Origin: JBFHIJ01 sp041596515
GTDB lineage: Bacteria; Bacteroidota; Ignavibacteria; Kapaibacteriales; UBA2268
Direction: 5' to 3'
NCBI GenBank assembly: GCA_041596515.1
Contig: JBFHIJ010000012.1
Coordinates: 21,985 to 85,984, forward strand
Length of the DNA stretch: 64,000 nucleotides
Shown: positions 54,931-63,902 of the stretch, piece after piece
How the letters are laid out: each line of letters starts with the position of its first letter
Position numbering within the stretch: the stretch's first letter is position 1
Position numbers and translations under genes: made by a program
The notes under the pieces: generated by a model
What the model was told of the DNA's origin: nothing
The model's input: the letters and a program-made list of their open reading frames with translations, nothing else
The model's database searches: none

Positions 54931-55105
54931 GCTAGCGTCCTCTCAATTCATATGTATAATGATTCGAATCAGCAATATACGCATAATTTGGCTAACCGAC
55001 AAATGAAAATATTTCGTTTAATATTTTTTAGTTTCGTGGTAAATATTTATATTTAATCTTAGCTTACTAACGATTTCTATCAAACTTATCCAAACATAGA
55101 ATATA

Positions 55106-55495
55106 ATGAAAAAACTCTATTACTCAATCAGCGAAATTAGCAAAATAGTAGATGAAGAATCTCATATACTTAGATATTGGGAAAAAGAGTTTAGCGAGCT
55201 AAGACCTAAGAAAAATAAAGGCGGGAATAGAATATATTCAGAAAATGACGTCAAAACTATACTCACTATACAAAAGCTAATTCGTGATGAAAAGCTCTCT
55301 TTAAAAGATGCAAAAATCAAAATAAAAACCATTTCTAACCTCGAATTAGAGTTACCTTTTGAAATAGAAGAAAAAGCTATACCTAAAGAAACTACCATAG
55401 AAACTCCAAAAATACCAACGCCTAATTCAAATCCAAATATAGCTATGCTGAAAGAATTCAAAGATTTGTTATTATCTATAAAAGACCGCCTCTAA
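55106..55495 (+). CDS. MerR-family transcriptional regulator
   Basis: A 129-residue protein with an N-terminal winged helix-turn-helix of the MerR type: YSISEISKIVDEESHILRYW, then ELRPKKNKGGNRIYSENDV, the usual recognition-helix and wing pattern. A helix follows and then a Pro/Thr-rich linker (about 95-110), ending in a short amphipathic helix. There is no cysteine-based metal-binding site, and no effector domain can be named. Small MerR proteins of this type are common single genes in Bacteroidota. Its target is unknown. Confidence 0.85.
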   Translation: MKKLYYSISEISKIVDEESHILRYWEKEFSELRPKKNKGGNRIYSENDVKTILTIQKLIRDEKLSLKDAKIKIKTISNLELELPFEIEEKAIPKETTIETPKIPTPNSNPNIAMLKEFKDLLLSIKDRL

Positions 55496-55690
55496 TCTGA
55501 TTTCTCTAAATCATATACAACTAAGTTAATTACATAATAATGTGATTAGTATGCTTTATATTCTTCATTCTTTAGAAATATGTTTAAATTTGTTTTAACA
55601 ATTTTATTATATTGAACCGTCTTCCTATTATCTTTGTATTGATAAGTAAGTAATAAATAGATTTTTTATATACAAATTGGGGTTTTCACT

Positions 55691-56659
55691 ATGGCAATTC
55701 ATTTAAAAGTTTTTGCGGCGTTAGTTCTTGCAGTACTTTTATATGTACCTACTTCTGCTCAGAAACTCAAGTACGAAGAGCAAATTATCGGCAAACACGG
55801 CGATGAAGTGCTGGGGGTCTTTGTAAATGAAGATGATACAAAAGTGGCTACATGCAGTCTTGATGAAACTATTAAAATTTGGAGCATTCCTGAAGGAAAA
55901 GAGCTTAAAACTCTAAAAGGGCATTTAGGTCAAGTAAATAACTTATCTTTCTCTGGGAACGATAAATATTTAGCTTCAGGCTCAAGCGATCAAACTATAA
56001 AAATATGGGATGTAGAGTCCGGTAAATTACTTAAAACGCTCAAAGGACATACTGATCAGGTAATAGGCGTTTATTTTAGCCAAGATGAATCTTCCACTCT
56101 TATTGCTTCTACCAGTTTTGATAAAACTGTTAAACTTTGGGACAGAGAGCTTGGCACTGAAGTAAAAACTTTACGAGGCCACACTAAACCTACTAACAAC
56201 GTCGCTTATAGCTACGATGGTCAGTATCTTGCTTCTTGCAGCGATGACAAAACTGTAAAAATATGGTCCACTGATATTGGCAAAGATGATCCTATTATGA
56301 ATCTGACAGGCCATGAAGCACCTGTGCTTACTGTGCTCTTCAACTTTGATAGTAGCTTGCTTGCATCAGCTGATGCTTCCGGCGTTATCAAAATCTGGAA
56401 CGTTGCCAATGGTCAGCTATTAAAAACTATAAAAGCTCATGATCAGCTTATTCAAGATGTTTCATTTGCTGGTGATAATAAAACATTGGTGAGTGCCAGC
56501 CTTGATAAAAAAGTAAAGCTTTGGGACGCAACATCAGGTAAAAACCTGTGGGAAATGGAGCTAAATAGTGAAATATGGTCGGTAGATCTTGTCTTAGACA
56601 AATCTATCATTATTGTTGGTTGTTCAGATGGTACAGTTAGATATTTGAGAAAAAAGTAG
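55691..56659 (+). CDS. Secreted WD40-repeat protein
   Basis: A 322-residue protein with a signal peptide (about 1-23, ending TSAQ) and seven WD40 blades covering the rest, for example LASGSSDQTIKIWDVESGKL and IASTSFDKTVKLWD. Seven blades should form a closed propeller for protein contacts. The gene is followed 9 bases later by an OmpA-like gene, so both are probably one operon. A Bacteroidota-style -7 element (TATCTTTG, 55629-55636) lies upstream, though a matching -33 TTTG at the right distance was not found. An exported WD40 protein next to an OmpA-like protein suggests an envelope scaffold, which is an inference. Confidence 0.88.
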   Translation: MAIHLKVFAALVLAVLLYVPTSAQKLKYEEQIIGKHGDEVLGVFVNEDDTKVATCSLDETIKIWSIPEGKELKTLKGHLGQVNNLSFSGNDKYLASGSSDQTIKIWDVESGKLLKTLKGHTDQVIGVYFSQDESSTLIASTSFDKTVKLWDRELGTEVKTLRGHTKPTNNVAYSYDGQYLASCSDDKTVKIWSTDIGKDDPIMNLTGHEAPVLTVLFNFDSSLLASADASGVIKIWNVANGQLLKTIKAHDQLIQDVSFAGDNKTLVSASLDKKVKLWDATSGKNLWEMELNSEIWSVDLVLDKSIIIVGCSDGTVRYLRKK

Positions 56660-56668
56660 GAGAATAAA

Positions 56669-57382
56669 ATGAAATTGATTTTTAAATCATCACTCATATT
56701 ACTGGCTTTACTCGCATTTGTAGTTAACTCCTATGCTCAATTTTCTTCTACAGTAGTTGCTGTAAGAGGTACAGTGCTAAATGAGTTAACCGGAGAGCCG
56801 GTAAAAATTAAAATACAATTATTAGATGAAACAGGAAAAACTATAAATAGAGCTTTTAGCAACTCGAAAACCGGTGAGTACTATATGACTGGGCTTCGTG
56901 CAGGTTTGACTTATAAATGCAGGCTTGTTTCAGATGACTTTTTAGTTGAAGAATTTACTTTAAATACGCCAAATACAGACAAATATCTTGAGATATCAAG
57001 AGATTTTTTGGTTAAACCACTTCTTCCGGGTAAAAAAATACCTCTTAAAGTAGCTCCTTTTGAATTACGTAAAACTAAAATAAGATTTGGTGCAGCGTCA
57101 ATTTTAGATGATTTGACTAGTGCCTTGAGGCTTAACGAGCAAGTGAAATTCGAAATAATTTGCTATCCTGACTCTGAGAATCAGGCACACAATAACCCGC
57201 AAATTACCAATGAACGAGCTAATTCGCTGAAAGACTACTTCGTAGCTGTTGGTATTGCTCCTGATAGAATAAGCGTGGCTGGTGCTAAACAGATAGATCC
57301 TGATAATCCACCGCCAACTCAGAAAGCTGCTAAAGGCAAAAGATATATTGGCACTACTTATGTAGTTATCAAAGAAATCTAA
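56669..57382 (+). CDS. OmpA-like envelope protein with N-terminal carboxypeptidase-regulatory-like domain
   Basis: A 237-residue exported protein. After a signal peptide (about 1-23, ending SYAQ) comes a beta-sandwich of the carboxypeptidase-regulatory/CNA-B type (about 30-110), with VRGTVLNELTGEPVKIKIQL. Then an OmpA-C-like domain (about 125-235) carries NERANSLKDYFVAVGIAPDRI. OmpA-C domains bind peptidoglycan; here some usual positions are altered, so binding is probable rather than sure. It lies directly after the WD40 gene. A terminator follows, separating it from secA. Confidence 0.82.
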   Translation: MKLIFKSSLILLALLAFVVNSYAQFSSTVVAVRGTVLNELTGEPVKIKIQLLDETGKTINRAFSNSKTGEYYMTGLRAGLTYKCRLVSDDFLVEEFTLNTPNTDKYLEISRDFLVKPLLPGKKIPLKVAPFELRKTKIRFGAASILDDLTSALRLNEQVKFEIICYPDSENQAHNNPQITNERANSLKDYFVAVGIAPDRISVAGAKQIDPDNPPPTQKAAKGKRYIGTTYVVIKEI

Positions 57383-57408
57383 ATTATATTTTATTGAGTA
57401 AATATATT

Positions 57409-57438
57409 AACTGCTTGAGCACAGACTCAGGCAGTTTT
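57409..57438 (+). terminator. Terminator after the WD40/OmpA-like pair
   Basis: An 11-bp stem with one G-T pair (AACTGCTTGAG / CTCAGGCAGTT) is followed by five T residues, 26 bases past the stop. Confidence 0.8.
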
Positions 57439-57629
57439 TATATGTATAAAAATGAAAGTTATCATTATATATTTTATATGCTAATATTATGATAGCTTAA
57501 AAAAATTAGGTTATCAAAAAATTTTGAGATATTTTTGAAGATATAGGTTAATTGGATAAAAAGACTAATACTTTTTGCCAAGTACTATTGATTGAGTAAA
57601 AAAATTGTTTATATAGGGATACTAATACT

Positions 57630-60600
57630 ATGTTTAAGCTTCTTTCAAAGCTTTTCGGGAGTAAAAGTGCTAAGGACATTAAGGCTTTAAATCCGATAGT
57701 AGACGAAATAAATAGCTACTGTACGAAATTCGATTCGCTATCGGAAGACGAATTAAAGGGAAAAACGGACGAGTTCAGAGGGATTATAAAAGATAGAACT
57801 AATGAGCTTGAAAGTAAGAAAAAAGAACTTAGTGACAAACTTAAAAACGAAGTTCTTTCATCAGAAGAAATATCAGATATCTCTGCAGAAATTAAAAAAA
57901 TAGATAAAGATATTTTTGCTACGACTCAGGAAGTGCTTAATGAATTACTTCCTCAGGCGTTTGCTACTGTAAAGCAAGCTTGTAAAAGGCTTGCAGCACA
58001 AAAATTTACTTACGAATATGCCGGACAGACTGATACTTGGGTCATGGTGCCTTACGATGTGCAGCTTATTGGTGGTATTGTCTTGCACCAAGGGAAAATA
58101 TCAGAAATGGCAACGGGCGAAGGTAAAACTCTTGTAGCCATTATGCCGGTTTATCTTAATGCCTTACCTGGTAAGGGTGTGCATCTTGTTACTGTAAATG
58201 ATTATCTTGCTAAGCGTGACTGCGACTGGATGAGACCTGTATATGAATATCTTGGTCTTACTTGCGGTTCTATCCAGTCGAACATGGATAACGATGAGAG
58301 AAAAGCTATTTATAATGGTGACATTACTTACGGTACTAATAATGAATTCGGTTTTGACTATCTTCGTGATAATATGGTAGTCGAAGCAGAACAAATGGTA
58401 CAAAGAGACCACTGGTACGCGATAGTAGATGAGGTCGATTCTGTCTTGATTGACGAAGCTCGTACTCCTCTAATTATTTCAGGTCCTGTAGGCAACCCTG
58501 ATCAAAAATTTGAAGAAATGGAACCTCGTGTGCGTAAATTGGTTGAAGCCCAGTCTCGCAATGTTAACCATTATGTAAGTGAAGCTGAATCACTTCTTAA
58601 AAAAGGCACAAAAGAAGCAAGAGAAGAAGCAGGTATATATTTGTTGATGTCTCATAGAGCTATGCCTAAGCATAAAAGATTGTTAAAATTGATGCAAACT
58701 CCTGAATTGCAGAAACTTAAATCAGAAACTGAACTTTTCTACTTGCGTGAGCAGGGCAGAAAAATGGCAGAAATTGATGAAAAACTTCTATACTCGATTG
58801 ATGAAAAAAATCATGGTATAGATATTTCTGAAAAAGGTCGCGAGTTGCTTTGTACGCATCAGGAAGATCCTGAAATGTTTGTTATACCTGATATAGCTAC
58901 TGAACTTAGTGCTATAGCAGGTGATACTGAGCTCGAGGAAAAAGAAAAACAAATTAAAAAAGATAAAATTCACTTGCTATATGCTGAAAGAAGTGATAGA
59001 ATTCATACTATTTCTCAGATACTAAGAGCATTTTCTCTTTATGAAAGAGATAACGAGTACGTAATCCAAAATGGTAAAATCATGATTGTGGATGAGTTTA
59101 CCGGACGTATTTTAGATGGTCGTCGATACTCTGATGGTCTGCATCAGGCTATCGAAGCCAAAGAGCACGTAAAAGTAGAAAGAGATACTCAAACGTTTGC
59201 TACTGTTACTTTGCAGAACTACTTTAGACTTTACCACAAACTTGGTGGTATGACTGGTACTGCTGAAACTGAAGCTGCGGAATTTGAAAAAATCTACTCT
59301 CTTGAAGTTGTAGTTATTCCTACGAATAGGCCTATTCAAAGAAAAGATGATGAAGATCTGATCTTTAAAACTCGTAGAGAAAAATATAATGCAATTATTG
59401 ATAATGTAGAGCAACTGCTTAAAGATGGAAGACCTATACTTGTAGGTACTGCAAGCGTTGAAGTATCTGAAGTATTGAGCAAAATGCTTTCCAGAAGACG
59501 AATACCTCATAATGTGCTTAACGCAAAAGCTCACTCGCAAGAGGCAAATATCATTGCGAATGCCGGTAAAAAAGGTGCAGTAACTATTGCAACGAACATG
59601 GCTGGTCGTGGTACTGATATTAAAATCAATGATGAGATTAAGAAAAATGGCGGTCTTGCTATACTTGGCTCTGAAAGGCATGATGCTCGTCGTATAGATA
59701 GGCAGCTGCGTGGCCGTTCAGGTCGCCAGGGTGACCCGGGTTCTTCTATATTCTATATCTCCCTTGAAGATAATTTAATGCGACTATTTAGTGGAGATAG
59801 AGTTGCCGGCGTTATGAGCAAATTGGATATTCCCGAAGGCGAACCAATCTCTCACTCTATGATTACAAAAGCTGTGGAAAGAGCACAGAAAAAAGTTGAA
59901 GAAAATAACTTTGCTATTCGTAAGCGTCTATTGGAATATGATGACGTTATGAACCAGCAAAGAGAAGTGATATATAACAGACGTAAAGCGGCTATTAGAG
60001 GCGAACGTCTGAAAGGTGAACTTTTTGATTATATTGATGAAATGGCAAGCGAATGGTATCAAACTTATCAGCCAAATAATGAATTTGATGAGTTTATGGA
60101 TGATGTAAGGACTACTTTACTTTGCGAACCTAATATCACTAAAGAAGAGTTCAAAACTATTACTGAAGAAACTACTGTCCAAAGAGTTTTAGACGCGGCA
60201 GAAGAGTTCTACAGAAGAAAAGAAGAAATGATTAGCACCGAATTCCTTTCTAAATTAGAACGAGTTGCAGTGCTTCAAACTATAGATGATAAGTGGCGAG
60301 AACACTTACGCCAAATGGATGACTTGAAAGAAGGTATTCACCTTAGATCCTATGGCCAGAAAGATCCTTTATTAGAATATAAAAAAGAAGCGTTTGATTT
60401 ATTTGTTTCTTTGATTAGAGAAATAAACAAACAATCTGTAAATTTCTCTTTCAAATTCTTCCCACAAGTGGTTTATAGGGATAAAGATGGAAATGTAGTG
60501 CCACCACCCGATGGTGATCAGTCTGTCCCTACTGTTAAAAGAGCTGCTCCGCGTAAGCTAAGTTACAGGCGAGATGATTCGGGCATACCTACTGCGTCTA

Positions 60601-60770
60601 AATCGGACTTGCCTCAGGTGCAAGCTCCTGATGAAGCTCAAGCCGGCGAACCAAAGGTGCTAACCCACGTCCGAGAAGAACCTAAAGTAGGACGAAATGA
60701 TATGTGCCCATGCGGCAGTGGCAAGAAATATAAAAAATGCTGTGGCAAAGGCGAAGAAGGCTTAGACTAA
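57630..60770 (+). CDS. secA: Protein translocase subunit SecA
   Basis: A 1046-residue ATPase motor that drives unfolded preproteins through SecYEG. It has Walker A MATGEGKTLVA (about 158-168), the DEAD-type VDEVDSVLIDEAR (about 268), ATNMAGRGTDI and QLRGRSGRQGDPG in the second nucleotide-binding fold, and the C-terminal zinc site CPCGSGKKYKKCC. It is longer than E. coli SecA mainly through an insert of about 100 residues after SGPVGNP, typical of Bacteroidota SecA. It has an own upstream region of about 190 bases and a terminator, so it is likely monocistronic. Confidence 0.97.
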   Translation: MFKLLSKLFGSKSAKDIKALNPIVDEINSYCTKFDSLSEDELKGKTDEFRGIIKDRTNELESKKKELSDKLKNEVLSSEEISDISAEIKKIDKDIFATTQEVLNELLPQAFATVKQACKRLAAQKFTYEYAGQTDTWVMVPYDVQLIGGIVLHQGKISEMATGEGKTLVAIMPVYLNALPGKGVHLVTVNDYLAKRDCDWMRPVYEYLGLTCGSIQSNMDNDERKAIYNGDITYGTNNEFGFDYLRDNMVVEAEQMVQRDHWYAIVDEVDSVLIDEARTPLIISGPVGNPDQKFEEMEPRVRKLVEAQSRNVNHYVSEAESLLKKGTKEAREEAGIYLLMSHRAMPKHKRLLKLMQTPELQKLKSETELFYLREQGRKMAEIDEKLLYSIDEKNHGIDISEKGRELLCTHQEDPEMFVIPDIATELSAIAGDTELEEKEKQIKKDKIHLLYAERSDRIHTISQILRAFSLYERDNEYVIQNGKIMIVDEFTGRILDGRRYSDGLHQAIEAKEHVKVERDTQTFATVTLQNYFRLYHKLGGMTGTAETEAAEFEKIYSLEVVVIPTNRPIQRKDDEDLIFKTRREKYNAIIDNVEQLLKDGRPILVGTASVEVSEVLSKMLSRRRIPHNVLNAKAHSQEANIIANAGKKGAVTIATNMAGRGTDIKINDEIKKNGGLAILGSERHDARRIDRQLRGRSGRQGDPGSSIFYISLEDNLMRLFSGDRVAGVMSKLDIPEGEPISHSMITKAVERAQKKVEENNFAIRKRLLEYDDVMNQQREVIYNRRKAAIRGERLKGELFDYIDEMASEWYQTYQPNNEFDEFMDDVRTTLLCEPNITKEEFKTITEETTVQRVLDAAEEFYRRKEEMISTEFLSKLERVAVLQTIDDKWREHLRQMDDLKEGIHLRSYGQKDPLLEYKKEAFDLFVSLIREINKQSVNFSFKFFPQVVYRDKDGNVVPPPDGDQSVPTVKRAAPRKLSYRRDDSGIPTASKSDLPQVQAPDEAQAGEPKVLTHVREEPKVGRNDMCPCGSGKKYKKCCGKGEEGLD

Positions 60771-60799
60771 TAGCATTAAATACTATATTAAAATATCTT

Positions 60800-60832
60800 A
60801 AAGACTCGATTTTTGAATCGGGTCTTTTTTTT
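60800..60832 (+). terminator. Terminator after secA
   Basis: An AAAGACTCGATT / AATCGGGTCTTT stem with one G-T pair and a 4-base loop is followed by a T run, about 30 bases downstream of the stop. Confidence 0.88.
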
Positions 60833-60862
60833 AGGTGAAGGTGTTAATAGTTGCTTGTTAGA

Positions 60863-60909
60863 AATAAAAATATCCCCTCTCATAAATCGAAATTTGGAGA
60901 GGGGAATAT
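60863..60909 (-). terminator. Terminator of the sigma/anti-sigma-like operon
   Basis: The arms ATATCCCCTCTC and GGAGAGGGGAATAT pair over about 11 bases. On the minus strand the hairpin is followed by a T-rich run, just past the stop at 60914. Confidence 0.75.
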
Positions 60910-60913
60910 AAAC

Positions 60914-63139
60914 TTACTTCTTCATCAGTTTAAACATTATTTTTTCGTTTTTGTTTGTAAAGACTGCGATATTGTAATTGCCATTAGGGAGCGAACTAAT
61001 ATCTAAATTGAAGTTATATTCGCCAGTAGTTTGGTTTTGCCAGTCAGCGATATCCTTGACATATCTGCCTGAGTTATCCAAAAGCATCATTTTAGTATAG
61101 CGTTCTTCAGTTAAACTGTAGCTAATTTCGCAATTCCCGTCTGTTGGATTAGGTGCAGCATTTAAGTTTTGAATCGCCATGTCTGCCAGATTACAGAGAC
61201 CAAGTAAAGATTCTTCACCATCAAGAGCCTGGCAAGCGTCAGATGCAGGCAACTCACCGGCAACAACTGATTCCAGCAAATTCATCTCTTTCACTACTTT
61301 ATCTCTAATTTCAACAGGTAATGCATCCAAAAACTTTTCATCCGGATAGTACCATAAAGTAACACTTGAGAAATCATCTTTTGCAAGTTCTTCTTTAGAA
61401 TGAATTCCGTATGGTATTGGAATTTCAATAGGGATAAGTTTTGAATACTTCAAAGTATGTAAAGCATTGTTAGCAGTTAGTTCGAGCTTTTTTAGTTCAT
61501 TTCTATCTTGTTCACTGACTTCATCTGATTTTTTTTCTGACATTATCGATTGTAAGTCTCTATATTTAGCATTTAGATTATAAAGTTCTTTTAAATCACT
61601 AACATTAGAATTTTTTAAAGAAGATAAATACAAACCAAAGTCATGACCATTTCTCTTTGATATTGGAGTAATTACATTCACTTCTCTTGAAGTAACTAAC
61701 TCAGGGTAAGAGAGTTGAACGTATCCTTGGATATGATCTTCTTTCAGGAAGTCGCTGTCAGTACTTCTTTCCGTTGTGCTAGAGAGCATCATTCTAATAT
61801 GTTTGCCCCACTCAGGATCAAGTTTTCCGTCTTTTGAATTAATAAACCACTCTTCTACACCATTTTTGAGAACTTCTTTATTTTTATTGTAAGCCTCATC
61901 TGCAAAAAACTTAGGAGACTTTTCTGTAAAAGTTTCATCCAAAGGATAAGTAAATTTGTTATCATAAAATTTGAAACCTAATTTTTCTAAAGACTCTTGA
62001 GGTAGTAAAAGGCCTTTATCTTTTAATTTGAATTCGGCAAATGGATTACCTATCAGCATTCTGTTCATATTGGCATAGAGCAAAGCTTGTTTAGCTATAT
62101 CAGCATTATCTATACGTAAAGTTATTTCTTCTAATTTTGAGTAATAGTCTGATAAAGGAACATTACAAAGCTCTTTTAGCAAGCTAACATCAAGCGTTTT
62201 ACTGATATTATTTTCCATCTCATTCATAAGTCTGAAAAAGTCGGATTCATTGTCTAAAGCGATATTGACATTTGCATATTCTAATCTGCCTTTAGCATTT
62301 GCATCTGAGGCGTAGCGCAATTTAACACTATTTGGAACAGAGGTATTCAAATTCCAAGTTGCATTATCAAAAACAAGATGTTGCCAACGAAGATATTTAC
62401 TTTGCGAACTATTAAGAGGGCTATAGATTAAAAAAGTTGTGTCTTTGAATTTACCTCTATTATCTTTTTGAAATTTGTCTGCAAAAGTTAGTACTTCATC
62501 AGTTGTAAGAAGTTTATCAAACTCTTTTACACCGCGATTCATTGGTATTATATAATTACCTTGTTCATCTTTGTCTAACATATCTTTGTGTATCTTCAAG
62601 CTTGAACCAATAGAAATAAAATCTTCATACTCATCTTCCTCATTATTCTGAGTATTTTCAACATTGATTGAATTTGTAGAATTATTTAAAGCAATATCTA
62701 CCAAATCATGCTCATCAGAATTATAATTGTCGATATTAGTAGTATCAGAACCTGATATAATTTTGATATTTTTAGCTTTTACAGTTGGTGTGCTTTTATT
62801 TAAAGCAATATCTACCAAATCATGCTCATCTGAGTTATAATTTTCAATATTAGTAGTATCATTACCAATTGTTATCTGTATATTTTTAGCTTTTACAGTT
62901 GGATTGCTGTCATTGGAATCAAGCATCATCGAACTGATAAAAAGAATACTCGCCGTTATTATTGACATTATAGAATACATTTTTAGCTTCCCGTATTTTG
63001 ATAAAATCTTTTTGAAAAAGTTTTGGGAGCCGGCTTCCCTGTGTTTTTGCAGCATTGATCCGATTCCGTCTTTATCGAACGGAACATTGTCTAATTCTGC
63101 CTTTCGTGCTGTGTTGAGATATTTGTCTAAGTCTTGCAT
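60914..63139 (-). CDS. Membrane-anchored protein in anti-sigma position with T9SS-like C-terminal domain
   Basis: A 741-residue protein of unknown function. The N-terminal 50 residues are charged and would be cytoplasmic; one membrane helix follows (about 54-73). Residues 80-155 hold a tandem duplication of a 38-residue unit starting PTVKAKN, containing NYNSDEHDLVDIALN. A large, probably periplasmic or exported region (about 160-660) has no recognised domain. The last 75 residues (from LNAAPNPTDGNCEISYSL to NGNYNIAVFTNK) look like a T9SS type A sorting domain. It starts one base after the stop of an ECF sigma gene, the usual place for an anti-sigma factor. No zinc-binding anti-sigma motif is present, so the role is inferred from position. 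Confidence 0.72.
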   Translation of the reverse strand: MQDLDKYLNTARKAELDNVPFDKDGIGSMLQKHREAGSQNFFKKILSKYGKLKMYSIMSIITASILFISSMMLDSNDSNPTVKAKNIQITIGNDTTNIENYNSDEHDLVDIALNKSTPTVKAKNIKIISGSDTTNIDNYNSDEHDLVDIALNNSTNSINVENTQNNEEDEYEDFISIGSSLKIHKDMLDKDEQGNYIIPMNRGVKEFDKLLTTDEVLTFADKFQKDNRGKFKDTTFLIYSPLNSSQSKYLRWQHLVFDNATWNLNTSVPNSVKLRYASDANAKGRLEYANVNIALDNESDFFRLMNEMENNISKTLDVSLLKELCNVPLSDYYSKLEEITLRIDNADIAKQALLYANMNRMLIGNPFAEFKLKDKGLLLPQESLEKLGFKFYDNKFTYPLDETFTEKSPKFFADEAYNKNKEVLKNGVEEWFINSKDGKLDPEWGKHIRMMLSSTTERSTDSDFLKEDHIQGYVQLSYPELVTSREVNVITPISKRNGHDFGLYLSSLKNSNVSDLKELYNLNAKYRDLQSIMSEKKSDEVSEQDRNELKKLELTANNALHTLKYSKLIPIEIPIPYGIHSKEELAKDDFSSVTLWYYPDEKFLDALPVEIRDKVVKEMNLLESVVAGELPASDACQALDGEESLLGLCNLADMAIQNLNAAPNPTDGNCEISYSLTEERYTKMMLLDNSGRYVKDIADWQNQTTGEYNFNLDISSLPNGNYNIAVFTNKNEKIMFKLMKK
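62682..62909 (-). repeat. Tandem duplication of a 114-bp coding unit
   Basis: Two adjacent copies of a 114-base unit (62682-62795 and 62796-62909) lie in the gene at 60914-63139. The sequences TTATTTAAAGCAATATCTA and TTTTTAGCTTTTACAGTTGG recur at the same positions in each. The spacing is a multiple of three, so the frame is kept and the protein gains a second 38-residue unit. The copies differ at several positions. Confidence 0.85.
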
Positions 63140-63140
63140 G

Positions 63141-63638
63141 CTAAGATCCCAATAATTCTTTTAATTTGCGTTTTGCACGATAAACTCTAACTTTTACAGT
63201 ATTTGGAACTGTGTTTTGTATATCGGCTGCTTCGGCAGTAGAGAAGCCATAAATTGACGTCAAAACAACGGCTTCTTTTTGTTCTGAAGGCAATTTGTCT
63301 AATGCCGAATAAAGATCATTCAATTCGCTGACTTCTTGTGGCGACAGATTGCCTGATTTAAAGTCATCCAAATCGAAATGAGAAGCTCCGAAAATATCAG
63401 CTTTCTTTTTACCGGCTTTATATACTAAGCGCCGAGCTGTAGTAAAAAGCCAACTTAAAAAAGCCTCGTGCGATTCTAACTTCCCAAAGTTCTCGTAAGC
63501 AGCCAATATGGCATCACTCATGATATCTTTTGCATCATCCTTATCTTTGATAAACGATAGAATAAATCTCCATAGCTTTTCAAGATTCGGTTCGAGCAAT
63601 TCCATAAATATTCTGTCTTGTTCCAATCCCGTTACCAT
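63141..63638 (-). CDS. ECF-type RNA polymerase sigma factor
   Basis: A 165-residue group 4 sigma factor. Region 2 covers about residues 15-80, with FIKDKDDAKDIMSDAILAAYENF and SWLFTTARRLVY. Region 4 (about 105-160) has LPSEQKEAVVLTSIYGFSTAEAADI followed by NTVKVRVYRAKRKLKELLG, the helix-turn-helix that reads the -35 element. I chose the ATG at 63638; a longer frame runs to a TTG at 63674. The downstream gene begins one base after its stop and probably encodes its regulator. The promoter lies in the divergent region before the gene at 63903. Confidence 0.92.
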   Translation of the reverse strand: MVTGLEQDRIFMELLEPNLEKLWRFILSFIKDKDDAKDIMSDAILAAYENFGKLESHEAFLSWLFTTARRLVYKAGKKKADIFGASHFDLDDFKSGNLSPQEVSELNDLYSALDKLPSEQKEAVVLTSIYGFSTAEAADIQNTVPNTVKVRVYRAKRKLKELLGS

Positions 63639-63902
63639 TTTTGTTTTTGTCTTACATAGGGGAAGAGACTGCAAATTAGAAAAAGGGTACGAAAAAATTT
63701 AGATTTATTTAAATCAACTTGATTTTGTGGAAACATAAATGGATTTATAAAGTATATTATAGTGAAATATAATGTATTGTAATGAAGTTATGGCTGTCTT
63801 TGCAAACTTTAGTATATTGCAACTCTTTAAAATGTAATATTGCACACATAGTGCGATATTTTATATTCTTTAGAAATATTATTTTATCATATTGAGCAAC
63901 TA

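Noticed and set aside
59112..59681. A 189-codon open frame antisense to secA
   Set aside because: The translation is Phe/Ser/Ile-rich without motifs and sits in the conserved core of secA; a shadow frame.
63727..63735. A lone TGTGGAAAC resembling a reversed DnaA box
   Set aside because: Single and imperfect, with no cluster around it.
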